Of a stretch of 64,000 bases of DNA, positions 29,734 through 40,694 are shown one piece after another (the first letter of the stretch is position 1; each line of letters starts with the position of its first letter). Under the pieces are notes generated by a model, which did no database searches, was not told the origin of the DNA, and saw only the letters and a program-made list of their open reading frames with translations. The DNA is from Roseospira visakhapatnamensis (GTDB lineage Bacteria; Pseudomonadota; Alphaproteobacteria; Rhodospirillales; Rhodospirillaceae), in contig NZ_JACIGK010000009.1 in the NCBI RefSeq assembly GCF_014197915.1, forward strand, positions 92,027 through 156,026, in the 5' to 3' direction. The position numbers and the translations under genes are program-made.

Positions 29734-31080
29734 ATGCTGAACGATGCCGTGACGCCCGGTCCCGTCGACATGCTGCTGCGGGGCGGCACCGTGATGACGT
29801 CCTCCGGACGGCGGCGGACCACCGTGGGCGTGCGCGGCGGCCGGGTGGTCGGCCTGGATCTGCCCGAGGCCACGCCGGCGCGCGAGACCCTGGACCTGGC
29901 CGGGCTGCACGTACTGCCCGGGGTGATCGACAGTCAGGTGCACTTCCGCGAGCCCGGCCTGGAGCACAAGGAGGACCTGGAAAGCGGCACCCGGGCCGCC
30001 GTGCTGGGGGGGGTGACGGCCGTCTTCGAGATGCCCAACACCACCCCCAACACCGACACCCCCGAGGCCCTGGCCGACAAGCTGGCGCGCGCCGAGGGCC
30101 GCGCCTGGTGCGACCACGCGTTCTTCCTGGGGGCCACGGCCGGCAACGCCGACCGGCTGGGCGCCTGGGAGACCCGGCCCGGCTGTGCCGGCGTCAAGAT
30201 CTTCATGGGCTCGTCCACCGGCTCGCTGCTGGTCGAGGACGATGCCGCGCTGCGCCGCGTGCTCATGGGGGGACGCCGCCGGGTGGCCGTGCATGCCGAG
30301 GACGAGGCCCGCCTGCGCGCCCGCCAGGCCATCGCCGCCAAGGCCGCCGACGCCTCCGCCCACCCGGACTGGCGCGACGAGGACACGGCCATCACCGCCA
30401 CCCGGCGCCTGCTGGCCCTGGCCAGGGAGACCGGCCGTCGGGTGCATGTGCTGCACGTCACCACCGCCGAGGAAATGGACCTGCTGGCCGAGGCCCGGGA
30501 CCGGGTCACCGTGGAGGTCACGCCCCAGCACCTGACCCTGGCGGCGCCGGACTGCTACGAGGCGCTGGGCAGCTTCGCGCAGATGAACCCGCCGATCCGC
30601 GCCGCCCGCCATCGCGAGGCCCTGTGGCGGGCCTTGCGCGACGGCGTCGTGGACGTGATCGGATCCGACCACGCGCCCCACACCCGCGAGGAAAAGTCCC
30701 GGCCCTACCCGCAAAGCCCCTCGGGCATGCCCGGGGTGCAGACGCTGGTGCCGGTGATGCTGGCGCATGTGGCCGCCGGGCACCTGACCCTGGAGCGGTT
30801 CGTGGACCTGACCAGCGCCGGCCCAGCGCGGATCTTCAACATCGCCGGCAAGGGGCGCATCGCGCGCGGCTACGATGCCGACTTCACCGTCGTCGATCTG
30901 GCCGCCGACCGGGTGATCGACAACGCCTGGATCGCCAGCAAGTGCGGCTGGACGCCCTACCACGGCCTGCCGGTGACGGGCTGGCCGGTCATGACCATCG
31001 TCCGTGGCCGGGTGGTGATGCGTGAGGGCGAACTGTTCGGTCCGCCGTCCGGACAGCCGGTGCGTTTTCAGGGGGTGTAG
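29734..31080 (+). CDS. pyrC: Dihydroorotase
   Basis: 448 residues. It cyclises carbamoyl aspartate to dihydroorotate in pyrimidine synthesis. The amidohydrolase metal motifs are complete: GVIDSQVHFREPG (HxH), GVKIFMGSSTGSLL (metal-bridging lysine), VHAEDE and HVLHVTTAEE (histidines) and VIGSDHAPHTREEK (aspartate). Length and sequence fit the type I (PyrC/AllB-like) group. Its 3' end overlaps by 92 bases a convergent foreign-looking gene. Confidence 0.92.
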   Translation: MLNDAVTPGPVDMLLRGGTVMTSSGRRRTTVGVRGGRVVGLDLPEATPARETLDLAGLHVLPGVIDSQVHFREPGLEHKEDLESGTRAAVLGGVTAVFEMPNTTPNTDTPEALADKLARAEGRAWCDHAFFLGATAGNADRLGAWETRPGCAGVKIFMGSSTGSLLVEDDAALRRVLMGGRRRVAVHAEDEARLRARQAIAAKAADASAHPDWRDEDTAITATRRLLALARETGRRVHVLHVTTAEEMDLLAEARDRVTVEVTPQHLTLAAPDCYEALGSFAQMNPPIRAARHREALWRALRDGVVDVIGSDHAPHTREEKSRPYPQSPSGMPGVQTLVPVMLAHVAAGHLTLERFVDLTSAGPARIFNIAGKGRIARGYDADFTVVDLAADRVIDNAWIASKCGWTPYHGLPVTGWPVMTIVRGRVVMREGELFGPPSGQPVRFQGV

Positions 31081-31345
31081 GGGGCCTTGGATTACCCAAA
31101 ACCTGATCTATCAGGGCGCTCAGCTTTTCCGTTCCGATCTTCGTTGAAACAGCCTTCAGGACATCACCGCCCAGCCGGCGCAAGTGGGCGTGAGGGATCT
31201 CTTTTCCGACGTCAGCCTCAGCTGCCATGACTTTCAACTGTTCAAGAATACTTTCCGGTATTTCTATATTTATGTTGGTCGTGTTCTGTTCATTCATCAC
31301 CACCTGTGAAGAGTCGTGAGCATTTATGCTTCCAACGCTTATCAT
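30989..31345 (-). CDS. Hypothetical protein of the AT-rich island
   Basis: 118 residues from an ATG preceded by GAGGCGGCAAG. The N-terminal part is polar (MISVGSINAHDSSQ...NEQNTTNINIEIP) and is followed by a helical region (ESILEQLKVMAAEAD... LSALIDQVLGN). The last 30 or so residues (proline/arginine-rich) are encoded by antisense of the pyrC end and look accidental, suggesting that the original stop was lost when the segment inserted. It follows the membrane protein gene upstream by 19 bases, forming a two-gene operon. No family recognised. Confidence 0.6.
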   Translation of the reverse strand: MISVGSINAHDSSQVVMNEQNTTNINIEIPESILEQLKVMAAEADVGKEIPHAHLRRLGGDVLKAVSTKIGTEKLSALIDQVLGNPRPPTPPENAPAVRTADRTVRPHASPPGHGRWS

Positions 31346-32050
31346 CTTGCCGCCTCGTGTTGAATTAGTTTTTTGATGGTACGTCACCTTCAACCAAAGA
31401 AACACGCGACCTGTCGCGTGCGATGATTTTATCTATGGTCATATTTTCACTTTTCAGGGATTGATCTATCGATATGTTGTATGTTGCTGATATCTTTTGC
31501 TCCATGGCTTTTGTTAACGCCTCCATAAAGCCTGTTATTACGCCTCTGTCTTGGGAAACGACACTGTAACGATCATTGTCACCCGAAACAAATGTACCAT
31601 AGTGCAGGGTAACTTTTTTCTTCTTGAAATTTGGATTCAAAGCCCAATAAATCCATGAAAATAATAATAAAACGAGCGATATGTAGGTCGCGTCTTCGAG
31701 ATCACGTTCACCATCAGCATAAGCGCCCCCTACAGACAAGGAAACAACTAATAATACAAAAAACATATACCGAGCAAGCCTCGGGTTTCTTTTTCTGTGC
31801 CTATAAGATAGCGCTGTCTGGACTGTTTTTCTAATAAACTGAGTGGAAAATTGAGTTACTTGATGCTCTCTGCGGATCAAAATATGGCTGTTGTTGACTG
31901 AAATTTCCATCGGTTAAAACTCTCTATTTAGCCTGGGCTGCAAGGCAAAAACAAAACCGAGGCCCGCAAGAAGACACGACAAATTTTAGGCTTTCGCGCA
32001 ATGCGAAGCAAGAAAAAGCTGTCGTGTGTCCATAAACGTAATGCAGGGGT
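31085..32050. other. AT-rich foreign island between pyrC and lrgA
   Basis: Base composition drops sharply just after the pyrC stop and returns to GC-rich near 32050. The segment holds two minus-strand genes with A/T-ending codons unlike all neighbours. No terminal inverted repeats, direct repeats or transposase were found at the edges. Confidence 0.7.
31365..31910 (-). CDS. Small membrane protein resembling DUF6232 proteins
   Basis: 181 residues. N-terminal 45 residues are cytoplasmic and include strand-forming ISVNNSHILIRREHQVT. Two membrane helices follow (about 48-66 and 76-92), then VTLHYGTFVSGDNDRYSVVSQDRGVITGFMEALTKAMEQK, which resembles the strand plus helix of DUF6232 proteins (a residue string on stress-sensing or defence-associated membrane proteins of unknown role). 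The C-terminal 45 residues are charged. Codon use is AT-rich. An AGAGAG sequence precedes the ATG. Together with the downstream 118-residue protein it may be a small functional module. The family assignment is tentative. Confidence 0.6.
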   Translation of the reverse strand: MEISVNNSHILIRREHQVTQFSTQFIRKTVQTALSYRHRKRNPRLARYMFFVLLVVSLSVGGAYADGERDLEDATYISLVLLLFSWIYWALNPNFKKKKVTLHYGTFVSGDNDRYSVVSQDRGVITGFMEALTKAMEQKISATYNISIDQSLKSENMTIDKIIARDRSRVSLVEGDVPSKN

Positions 32051-32141
32051 TGGAAACTCGGCCATCGTCAAGCCGCCGCAGGCATGGTATCGGCCGCACC
32101 CAGCCAGAGACGCCCCTCTCACACGGACCGGAGCCCCCGCC

Positions 32142-32519
32142 ATGTTGCCCATGATCGCCCTGTTGCTCGTCTTCCAGTTGGCCGGCGAGGCCCTGCGCCA
32201 TGCGCTCGCCCTGCCCGTGCCCGGTCCGGTGCTGGGCATGCTCGGGCTGCTGCTGGCGCTGGCGCTGCGCGGCGCCTGGATGCGCCGGCGGCGCGCCGAC
32301 GGCGCCGTCGTGCCCGAGGCGCTGGAACGGGTCACCGCCACCCTGCTCGAGCATCTCTCCCTGTTGTTCGTGCCCGCCGGAGTCGGGGTGGTCACCCACC
32401 TGTCCCTGCTGGCCAGCGAGGCCGTGCCCCTGGGCGTGGCGCTGGTGGCGAGCACCCTGCTGGCGGTGGCGGCGGGCGGCCTGCTGATGGCCCGCGCCGT
32501 CCGGCGCCGCGCGTCATGA
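32142..32519 (+). CDS. lrgA: CidA/LrgA family membrane protein
   Basis: 125 residues with four membrane helices. The motif LALPVPGPVLGMLGLLLALAL is the conserved CidA/LrgA signature. These holin-like proteins work with LrgB in murein hydrolase export or in transport of small carboxylates. The ATG at 32142 is chosen because upstream in-frame sequence lies in AT-rich island DNA. Its stop overlaps the lrgB start by 4 bases. Confidence 0.88.
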   Translation: MLPMIALLLVFQLAGEALRHALALPVPGPVLGMLGLLLALALRGAWMRRRRADGAVVPEALERVTATLLEHLSLLFVPAGVGVVTHLSLLASEAVPLGVALVASTLLAVAAGGLLMARAVRRRAS

Positions 32520-33235
32520 TCGCCGAGCTGTCCGACATCTGGGTCTATCTGGCCCGCGACCCGCTGTTCGGGCTGACCCTCACGGTGCTGGCCTATCTGG
32601 CGGCCGACCAGGTGTACCGGCGCCTGGGCATGCATCCGCTGGCCAACCCGGTGTTGTGGTCGGTGGTGGCGCTGGCCCTGGTGTTGCGCGGCACCGGCAT
32701 TTCCTACGAGCGCTATTTCGAGGGCGCGCAGTTCATCCACGTGCTGCTGGGGCCGGCGACGGTGGCGCTGGCGGTGCCGCTGTACCGGGCGCTGGGCACG
32801 GTGCGCCGCCAGTGGCGCGGACTGCTGGTGGCGCTGCCGGCCTCGGTGCTGGTGGCCTCGCTGGGGGCGGTGGCGCTGGCCGGCGCGCTGGGCGCCGGGG
32901 AGGCGACGCTCGCCTCGGTGGCCCCCAAGGCGGTCACCACCCCCATCGCCATGGGCATCAGCGAACGCCTGGGCGGCCTGCCGTCGCTGACCGCCGTCTT
33001 GGTGATCCTGACCGGCATCCTCGGCGCCGTGCTGGGACCGCCGCTGCTGTCGTGGCTCAAGGTGCGCGATCCCCGCGCCCGGGGCGTGGCCCTGGGCGCG
33101 GCGGCGCACGGCATCGGCACCGCCCGGGCCTTCAACGAAAGCCCGGAGACCGGCGCCCACGCCAGCCTGGCCATGGGCCTGGCCGGCGTGTTGACGGCGA
33201 TCCTGCTGCCGCTGGCCTGGACGCTGATGGGATAG
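32516..33235 (+). CDS. lrgB: LrgB family protein
   Basis: 239 residues and about six to seven membrane helices. Family motifs: NPVLWSVVALALVL, FEGAQFIHVLLGPATVALAVPLYR, SVAPKAVTTPIAMGISERLGG and the final AAAHGIGTARAFNESPETGAHASLAMGLAG. It is the partner of LrgA, translated from an overlapping ATGA. Role in cell lysis control or pyruvate-type transport is inferred from the family. Confidence 0.92.
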   Translation: MIAELSDIWVYLARDPLFGLTLTVLAYLAADQVYRRLGMHPLANPVLWSVVALALVLRGTGISYERYFEGAQFIHVLLGPATVALAVPLYRALGTVRRQWRGLLVALPASVLVASLGAVALAGALGAGEATLASVAPKAVTTPIAMGISERLGGLPSLTAVLVILTGILGAVLGPPLLSWLKVRDPRARGVALGAAAHGIGTARAFNESPETGAHASLAMGLAGVLTAILLPLAWTLMG

Positions 33236-33262
33236 GCGACCGGCGCCGCCGGCCCGCATCCG

Positions 33263-33931
33263 TCATCCCTTGCCGATCATCCCCATCAGCGTCCGCACGG
33301 CGTTGTCGGCGCCCTCGGCGATCTGCGAGACGGTGGCGTCCAGCATGTAGCAGGGTGTCGTCACCACCTTGTGGGCCTCGTCCACCACCACCTCGGCGTG
33401 GGTGGTCACCCGGTGCGTGCCGCCCATGGCGCCGATCGCCTCGGCGGTGCCGGCGTCGGCGCCGATGGTCACGGTGACCGGTCCCAGCACCCGGGCGATC
33501 AGCGCCGGCGAGATGCACAGCGCGCCGATGGGCAGGCCGGCGCCGTGCGCCGCCTTGATGGCCGCCTCCACCGAGGGCACCACCGCGCAGGTCGGGCCGT
33601 CCACGGCGAAAGTGCACAGGTTCTTGGCGGCGCCGAAGCCGCCGGGCAGGATCAGGGCGTCGAAGTCGGCCGGGGTGAAGGCGGTGATGTCCTCGATCTT
33701 GCCCCGGGCGATGCGCGCCGCCTCGGTCAGCACGTTGCGCGACTCATCGGCGGCGGGCTCGCCGGTGCGGTGGTCGATGACATGCATCTGCGGCACGTCC
33801 GGGGCGAAGCAGCGATAAGTGCCGCCCTGGCGGTCGATGGCCAGCAGGGTGAGCACGCTTTCGTGGATCTCCGCGCCGTCGTAGACACCGCAGCCGGACA
33901 GCAGCACGGCGAACCGGGGTGCGTCGCTCAT
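33263..33931 (-). CDS. elbB: Isoprenoid biosynthesis glyoxalase ElbB
   Basis: 222 residues of the DJ-1/PfpI superfamily. It starts FAVLLSGCGVYDGAEIHESVL and has LILPGGFGAAKNLCTFAVDG and PIGALCISPALIARVLG, where the nucleophile cysteine sits in the elbow. ElbB has glyoxalase activity in vitro and is linked to isoprenoid synthesis by genetics. It is convergent with lrgB, 27 bases apart. Confidence 0.93.
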   Translation of the reverse strand: MSDAPRFAVLLSGCGVYDGAEIHESVLTLLAIDRQGGTYRCFAPDVPQMHVIDHRTGEPAADESRNVLTEAARIARGKIEDITAFTPADFDALILPGGFGAAKNLCTFAVDGPTCAVVPSVEAAIKAAHGAGLPIGALCISPALIARVLGPVTVTIGADAGTAEAIGAMGGTHRVTTHAEVVVDEAHKVVTTPCYMLDATVSQIAEGADNAVRTLMGMIGKG

Positions 33932-34310
33932 GGTGATTTCCTCCCGTGATGGGCGGTCCCGTTGACAGGAGGACCGCCGGGGTCTGCGCCGATCGCCAGG
34001 GTAGTCCCCGGCCCCGGCGACCGGCAAGAGAGCGGCGACCCCGGCGCCGCCGGAAGAGGAGCGCGACTTCGGCCGCGTGGTCCGGGACGCCGTCGGATGC
34101 CTGCTGGTCCGCTTCGTGACCATCGAGATGTGGTCCTGAGATTCCCTGATCGGCGCGACACCGGCATCCCCACACCGCGCGCGGAGAATCTCCTTTTTGG
34201 GGGCAGGTCCCGCCGCTATACTGTGCGGCCCCGCAGCCGGCACCCCCGGTGCCGCGACTCGCACGCGCCGGGCAATCCGGCGCCGTCCCGTTCCTTCAAG
34301 CGACCTGGCC
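33932..34310. other. 379-bp gap upstream of dnaN
   Basis: No gene supported. A weak sigma-70-like promoter for dnaN lies at 34194-34222. No DnaA-box cluster or dnaA gene is seen, so the replication origin is probably not here even though dnaN-recF-gyrB are together. Confidence 0.55.
34194..34222 (+). promoter_or_regulatory. Possible dnaN promoter
   Basis: TTTTTG and TATACT separated by 17 bases, about 89 bases before the dnaN ATG. The -10 box is good, the -35 box poor. Confidence 0.35.
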
Positions 34311-35429
34311 ATGCAGCTGACCATCGAGCGTTCCGCCCTGCTGAAGTCCCTCGGCCACATCCAGAGCGTCGTGGAACGGCGCACCACCATTCCGATCCTA
34401 TCCAATGTCCGCCTGGATGCCCGCGCCGGCACGCTGGGCCTGAACGCCACCGACATGGACCTGGAGATCATGGAAACGGTGGCCGGCGACATCGGCACGG
34501 CCGGGGCGACCACGGTGCCGGCGCACACGCTTTACGACATCATCCGCAAGCTGCCCGACGGCGCCCAGGTGAGCCTGGGCGTGGATGGCGAGGCCCATCA
34601 CCTGGCGTTGCGCTCGGGGCGCTCGCGCTTCAACCTGGCCTGCCTGCCGGCGGACGAGTTTCCCGCCATGTCGGCCGGCGACTTCACCCACACCTTCGCC
34701 ATCGCCGCCGCCGACCTGCGCGGCATGATCGATCGCACCCGCTTCGCCATCTCCACCGAGGAAACCCGCTACTACCTGAACGGCATCCACTTGCATGCCA
34801 CCACCAGCGACGGGGTGCCGGTGCTGCGCGCCGTGGCCACCGACGGCCATCGCCTGGCCCGCTGCGAGGCGCCCTTGCCCGAGGGCGCGGCCGGCATGCC
34901 GGGCATCATCGTGCCGCGCAAGGCGGTGGCGGAGTTGCGCAAGCTGATCGACGAGACCGGCATGGACATCACCGTGTCGCTGTCCGAGTCGAAAATCCGC
35001 TTCGCCTTCGACGACCTGGTGCTGGTCTCCAAGCTGATCGACGGCACCTTCCCCGACTATGAGCGGGTCATCCCCACCGGCAACGACAAGGTGCTGGAGG
35101 TGGACAGCGAGACCCTGGGCCGGGCCGTGGACCGAGTGTCCGCCATCTCCACCGAGAAGTCCCGGGCCGTCAAGGTGGCGGTGGAGAAGGGACTGATCAC
35201 CCTGTCCGCCAACAGCCCGGACGCCGGCACGGCGGTCGAGGAGATCGAGGCCAGCTTCGATGCCATGCCGCTGGAGATCGGCTTCAACAGCCGCTACCTG
35301 CTGGACATCCTGGCGCAGGTGGAAGGGGACGCGGTGCGCCTGATGATGGCCGATGCCTCGGCGCCCACCGTCATCCGCGATGTCGCCGACGGCTCGGCGA
35401 TCTATGTCCTGATGCCGATGCGGGTGTGA
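34311..35429 (+). CDS. dnaN: DNA polymerase III beta sliding clamp
   Basis: 372 residues, normal clamp length. It encircles DNA and holds polymerase III and other partners. Conserved stretches: TTIPILSNVRL, VRDVADGSAIYVLMPMRV at the C-terminus (the partner-binding pocket uses the MPMR end) and ATDGHRLARCE in the second domain. Followed directly by recF with overlapping or adjacent starts, as in most bacteria with this cluster. Confidence 0.97.
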   Translation: MQLTIERSALLKSLGHIQSVVERRTTIPILSNVRLDARAGTLGLNATDMDLEIMETVAGDIGTAGATTVPAHTLYDIIRKLPDGAQVSLGVDGEAHHLALRSGRSRFNLACLPADEFPAMSAGDFTHTFAIAAADLRGMIDRTRFAISTEETRYYLNGIHLHATTSDGVPVLRAVATDGHRLARCEAPLPEGAAGMPGIIVPRKAVAELRKLIDETGMDITVSLSESKIRFAFDDLVLVSKLIDGTFPDYERVIPTGNDKVLEVDSETLGRAVDRVSAISTEKSRAVKVAVEKGLITLSANSPDAGTAVEEIEASFDAMPLEIGFNSRYLLDILAQVEGDAVRLMMADASAPTVIRDVADGSAIYVLMPMRV

Positions 35430-35440
35430 GGGAGACGTCC

Positions 35441-36679
35441 GTGATCGACGGCGTCGGCGCGCCCCGGGCGGACGCCTCCCGTCCGCGTGCCGCGTCGGCG
35501 GTCACCCGCCTGACGCTGACCGACTTCCGATGCTATGCGCGGCTGCGGCTGGAGGTAGCGCCGGCGCCGGTGGTGCTCACCGGACCCAACGGCGCCGGCA
35601 AGACCAACGTCCTGGAGGCGCTGTCGCTGCTGACCCCCGGCCGGGGCCTGCGCGGCGCCCGCTTGGGGGAGATCACCCGCCTTGGCGCGCCCGCCGCCGG
35701 CGGCAGGGGCGCCGCCTGGGCGGTGGCGGCCACGGTGGAGGGCGATCCGGCCGGACCGGTCACCCTGGGGAGCGGCCTGGAGCCGGGCACGCCCGCCGGC
35801 GCGCCCGAGCGCCGGGTGGTGCGGATCAACGGCGAGACGGTGCGGGGCCAGGCCGCGCTGGGCTTCCACATCGGCGCCCTCTGGCTGACGCCGGCCATGG
35901 ACGGCCTGTTCCGCGAGGGCGCCGGCGGCCGGCGGCGGTTCCTGGACCGGCTGGTCATCGCCCTGGACCCCGACCACGCGGGCCGCGCGGCTGCCCATGC
36001 CCATGCCCTGCGGGAGCGGGCGCGGCTGCTGCGGGAAACCCGGGGGGAAACCAGGGGGGAAACCCGGGGAGAGGGCCGGGTGAACGGCCGAGACGCGTCC
36101 TGGCTGGATGCCCTGGAGGACACGCTGGCCCGTCACGGGGTGGCGGTGGCGGCGGCCCGGCGCGACCTGGTGGCCCGCCTCGCCGACGCGCTGGCGGCGG
36201 ACGACGGACCGTTTCCCCGCGCCACGGTGGCCCTGGACGGCACGGTGGAGGGCTGGCTGGGCGAGATGCCGGCCCTGGCCGCCGAGGATCGCCTGCGCGC
36301 GGCCCTCGCCGACGGCCGCCGGACCGACGCCGAGACCGGCGGCGCCGCCGTCGGCCCGCATCGCTCGGACCTGCTGGTGCGCCACGCCGGACGCGACCTG
36401 CCGGCGGCGCTGTGCTCCACCGGGGAGCAGAAGGCGATGCTGATCGCGCTGACCCTGGCCCATGCGCGGGTGACCACCCGGGCGCGCGGCCGGCCGCCGC
36501 TGCTGTTGCTGGACGAGGTGGTGGCGCACTTGGACGCCACCCGCCGCGCCGCCCTGGCGGATGCCCTGGCCACCCTGGGGGCCCAGGCGTGGCTGACCGG
36601 CACCGACGCGGCGCTGTTCGCGGATTTCGCCGACCAGGCGCAAATTCTCCGTCTGGTGGACGGGAACCTGATAGACTGA
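35441..36679 (+). CDS. recF: DNA replication and repair protein RecF
   Basis: 412 residues from the GTG at 35441, which is preceded by GGGAG; a GTG at 35426 overlapping the dnaN stop is also possible. The P-loop is GPNGAGKTNVLEAL near residue 50. The C-terminal signature STGEQKAMLIALTLAHA and Walker B LLLLDEVVAHLD are clear. RecF loads RecA at gaps with RecO and RecR. The middle carries a three-fold repeat of E-T-R-G encoded by 12-bp units, absent from typical RecF as far as I know. Confidence 0.93.
   Translation: MIDGVGAPRADASRPRAASAVTRLTLTDFRCYARLRLEVAPAPVVLTGPNGAGKTNVLEALSLLTPGRGLRGARLGEITRLGAPAAGGRGAAWAVAATVEGDPAGPVTLGSGLEPGTPAGAPERRVVRINGETVRGQAALGFHIGALWLTPAMDGLFREGAGGRRRFLDRLVIALDPDHAGRAAAHAHALRERARLLRETRGETRGETRGEGRVNGRDASWLDALEDTLARHGVAVAAARRDLVARLADALAADDGPFPRATVALDGTVEGWLGEMPALAAEDRLRAALADGRRTDAETGGAAVGPHRSDLLVRHAGRDLPAALCSTGEQKAMLIALTLAHARVTTRARGRPPLLLLDEVVAHLDATRRAALADALATLGAQAWLTGTDAALFADFADQAQILRLVDGNLID
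36033..36068 (+). repeat. Three 12-bp tandem repeats inside recF
   Basis: GGGAAACCCGGG, GGGAAACCAGGG, GGGAAACCCGGG in direct succession, adding the peptide ETRG-ETRG-ETRG to a helical linker. The unit length is a multiple of three, so copy number can vary without a frameshift. Confidence 0.88.
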
Positions 36680-36747
36680 AGGATCAAGGCGTTCGCCACC
36701 CGTCTTCCCTGACCGGGGCCGGCGACGACCGGATTTCGATCCGATGA

Positions 36748-39233
<2,486 letters not shown>

Positions 39234-39234
<1 letters not shown>

Positions 39235-39270
39235 GGTCCCGGGCCGCCCCGGGGTTGCGTCCCGGGACCC
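39234..39270 (+). terminator. Hairpin after gyrB
   Basis: GGGTCCCGGG (39234-39243) and CCCGGGACCC (39261-39270) form a perfect 10-bp stem that starts at the last base of the gyrB stop codon. No T-run follows, so termination is likely but not certain. Confidence 0.45.
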
Positions 39271-39369
39271 GAACCCCCACCATGACAGGTAGGGAGGGGC
39301 GATGGCCGTGTCCGCGCGGCCGGCGCCCCTTATCGTTTTTTCATCCGACACAGCGCAGAGGAGGGTCCC

Positions 39370-39774
39370 GTGGCGACCGTCACCCTGACCAAGGACAACA
39401 TCGAGGACGTCATCCGCGCCGACAACATGGTGATCGTCGACTTCTGGGCCGGGTGGTGCGAGCCCTGCAAGGCGTTCGGTCCCGTGTTCGACAAGGTGAG
39501 CGACAACCACCCCGATGTCACCTTCGCCAAGGTGGACGTGGAAGCGGAGGTGGACCTGGCCCAGGGATTCAACGTCCGCTCCATCCCCACGGTCGCGGTG
39601 CTGCGCGACCGGGTGATGCTGTTCAACCAGGCCGGCGCGCTGCCCGAAAGCGACCTGGAAAGCGTCGTCAGCCAGGGCAAGGCGGTGGACATGGACTCGG
39701 TGCATGCCGAGATCGCCCGCCAGCAGGCCGCCGAGGACGAGGCCGGGAACCCGGCGCCGTCCAACGCCTCCTGA
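39370..39774 (+). CDS. Thioredoxin-family protein with WCEPC active site
   Basis: 134 residues from a GTG preceded by GAGGAGGG. The thioredoxin fold is clear: VIVDFWAGWCEPCKAFGPVFDKV with Cys30 and Cys33, and the cis-proline segment RSIPTVAVLRD. The central glycine of WCGPC is replaced by glutamate, which should change redox potential. The chain ends in an extra helical tail. No signal peptide, so cytoplasmic. It may serve as a thioredoxin-like reductant or chaperone. Confidence 0.88.
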   Translation: MATVTLTKDNIEDVIRADNMVIVDFWAGWCEPCKAFGPVFDKVSDNHPDVTFAKVDVEAEVDLAQGFNVRSIPTVAVLRDRVMLFNQAGALPESDLESVVSQGKAVDMDSVHAEIARQQAAEDEAGNPAPSNAS

Positions 39775-39856
39775 TGTCCTGGTCCAGACACGGAGTCGCC
39801 CGCACCGCACGCCGTGTGTCGTTTCGTGTCTGGATGACGCGAGCGCGTCAGGCGAC

Positions 39857-39892
39857 CCGGTCCTGATCCCGACTCATCAGGATCAGGACCGG
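39857..39892. terminator. Hairpin between convergent thioredoxin-like and VOC genes
   Basis: CCGGTCCTGATCC and GGATCAGGACCGG form a perfect 13-bp stem around a 10-base loop. Its place between two converging genes suggests a bidirectional terminator, although neither side has a strong T-run. Confidence 0.5.
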
Positions 39893-39909
39893 CCGCCGTC
39901 CCGCGACGG

Positions 39910-40287
39910 TCATGCCGGGTCGGCACGCATCTGGGACAGACCGATGGCCGCGCCGGTGACATCGAGCAGAATGGCGATGCGATAGCAGTCGATGTCGAAG
40001 GGCGGGCGCACCACCTCGGCGCCGGCATCTGTGGCGGCCTTCATGGCGGCGTCCAGGTCGTCGGTGGCGATGTAGGAAAACCAGTGCGGCGGGATGCCCT
40101 CGAAGGCGTCCCCGGTCATCAGGAACAGGCCGGCGACGGGCGTGTCGTCCTTGCGGGCGATCCAGTAGGTGCCGGCGTCGTCGTGCGGCGTGAACGTCCA
40201 GCCCAGGACGGCGCTGTAGAACGCCTTGGCGCCCTCCAGGTCGCGGGTCATCAACTCGTTCCAGCAGAATTCGGCGGGGTTGAACAT
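39910..40287 (-). CDS. VOC (glyoxalase/bleomycin resistance) family protein
   Basis: 125 residues. The beta-alpha-beta-beta-beta modules are visible: FCWNELMTRDLEGAKAFYSAVLGWTF for the first and HWFSYIATDDLDAAMKAATDAGAEVVRPPFD for the second. The start is at the ATG 40287, before the conserved FCWNEL; the open frame upstream is basic low-complexity sequence. The reaction is unknown. Confidence 0.82.
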   Translation of the reverse strand: MFNPAEFCWNELMTRDLEGAKAFYSAVLGWTFTPHDDAGTYWIARKDDTPVAGLFLMTGDAFEGIPPHWFSYIATDDLDAAMKAATDAGAEVVRPPFDIDCYRIAILLDVTGAAIGLSQMRADPA

Positions 40288-40694
40288 GGCGCGCGGCTCC
40301 GAGAAGGGGCGTCCGTCGACGCGGGCCGGTGCCGCGCCGGCCGGGCGACCGAAGGCGGCGTGCCGTCGGGCGACCGGTCCTGAACGAGCATAACCCGACT
40401 CTTTCACTCGGCCAATGGGCATGCGGACGCCCGCCAGGGCATGGGGCTCCCGTTACCAGCCGGCGAGGGCGAGGGTGGTCCAGGCCATCTCAAAAGAGGT
40501 GAATGGCACCCCGAGCGAGCCCCTGACCTGATACCAGCGGCACCGGCCACGGACCGCAAACGGTCATTCTCCATGACCGTTGGTATGAGCATCTGAAAGA
40601 CGCGCGGACGCTCTCTCGGCGCACACGGCCCATCCGGAGCGGTCATCCGACGCCGGGACCCCGATGGCGTCGCCATGCCGGTCCGGCGCGGCGG
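40288..40694. other. 407-bp gap without a gene
   Basis: Between the VOC gene and the histidine kinase, both on the minus strand. No open frame with plausible protein composition, no RNA gene and no clear promoter or terminator was recognised. Confidence 0.55.

Noticed and set aside
33932..34310. Replication origin next to dnaN-recF-gyrB
   Set aside because: No dnaA, no cluster of DnaA boxes and no AT-rich unwinding region are seen.
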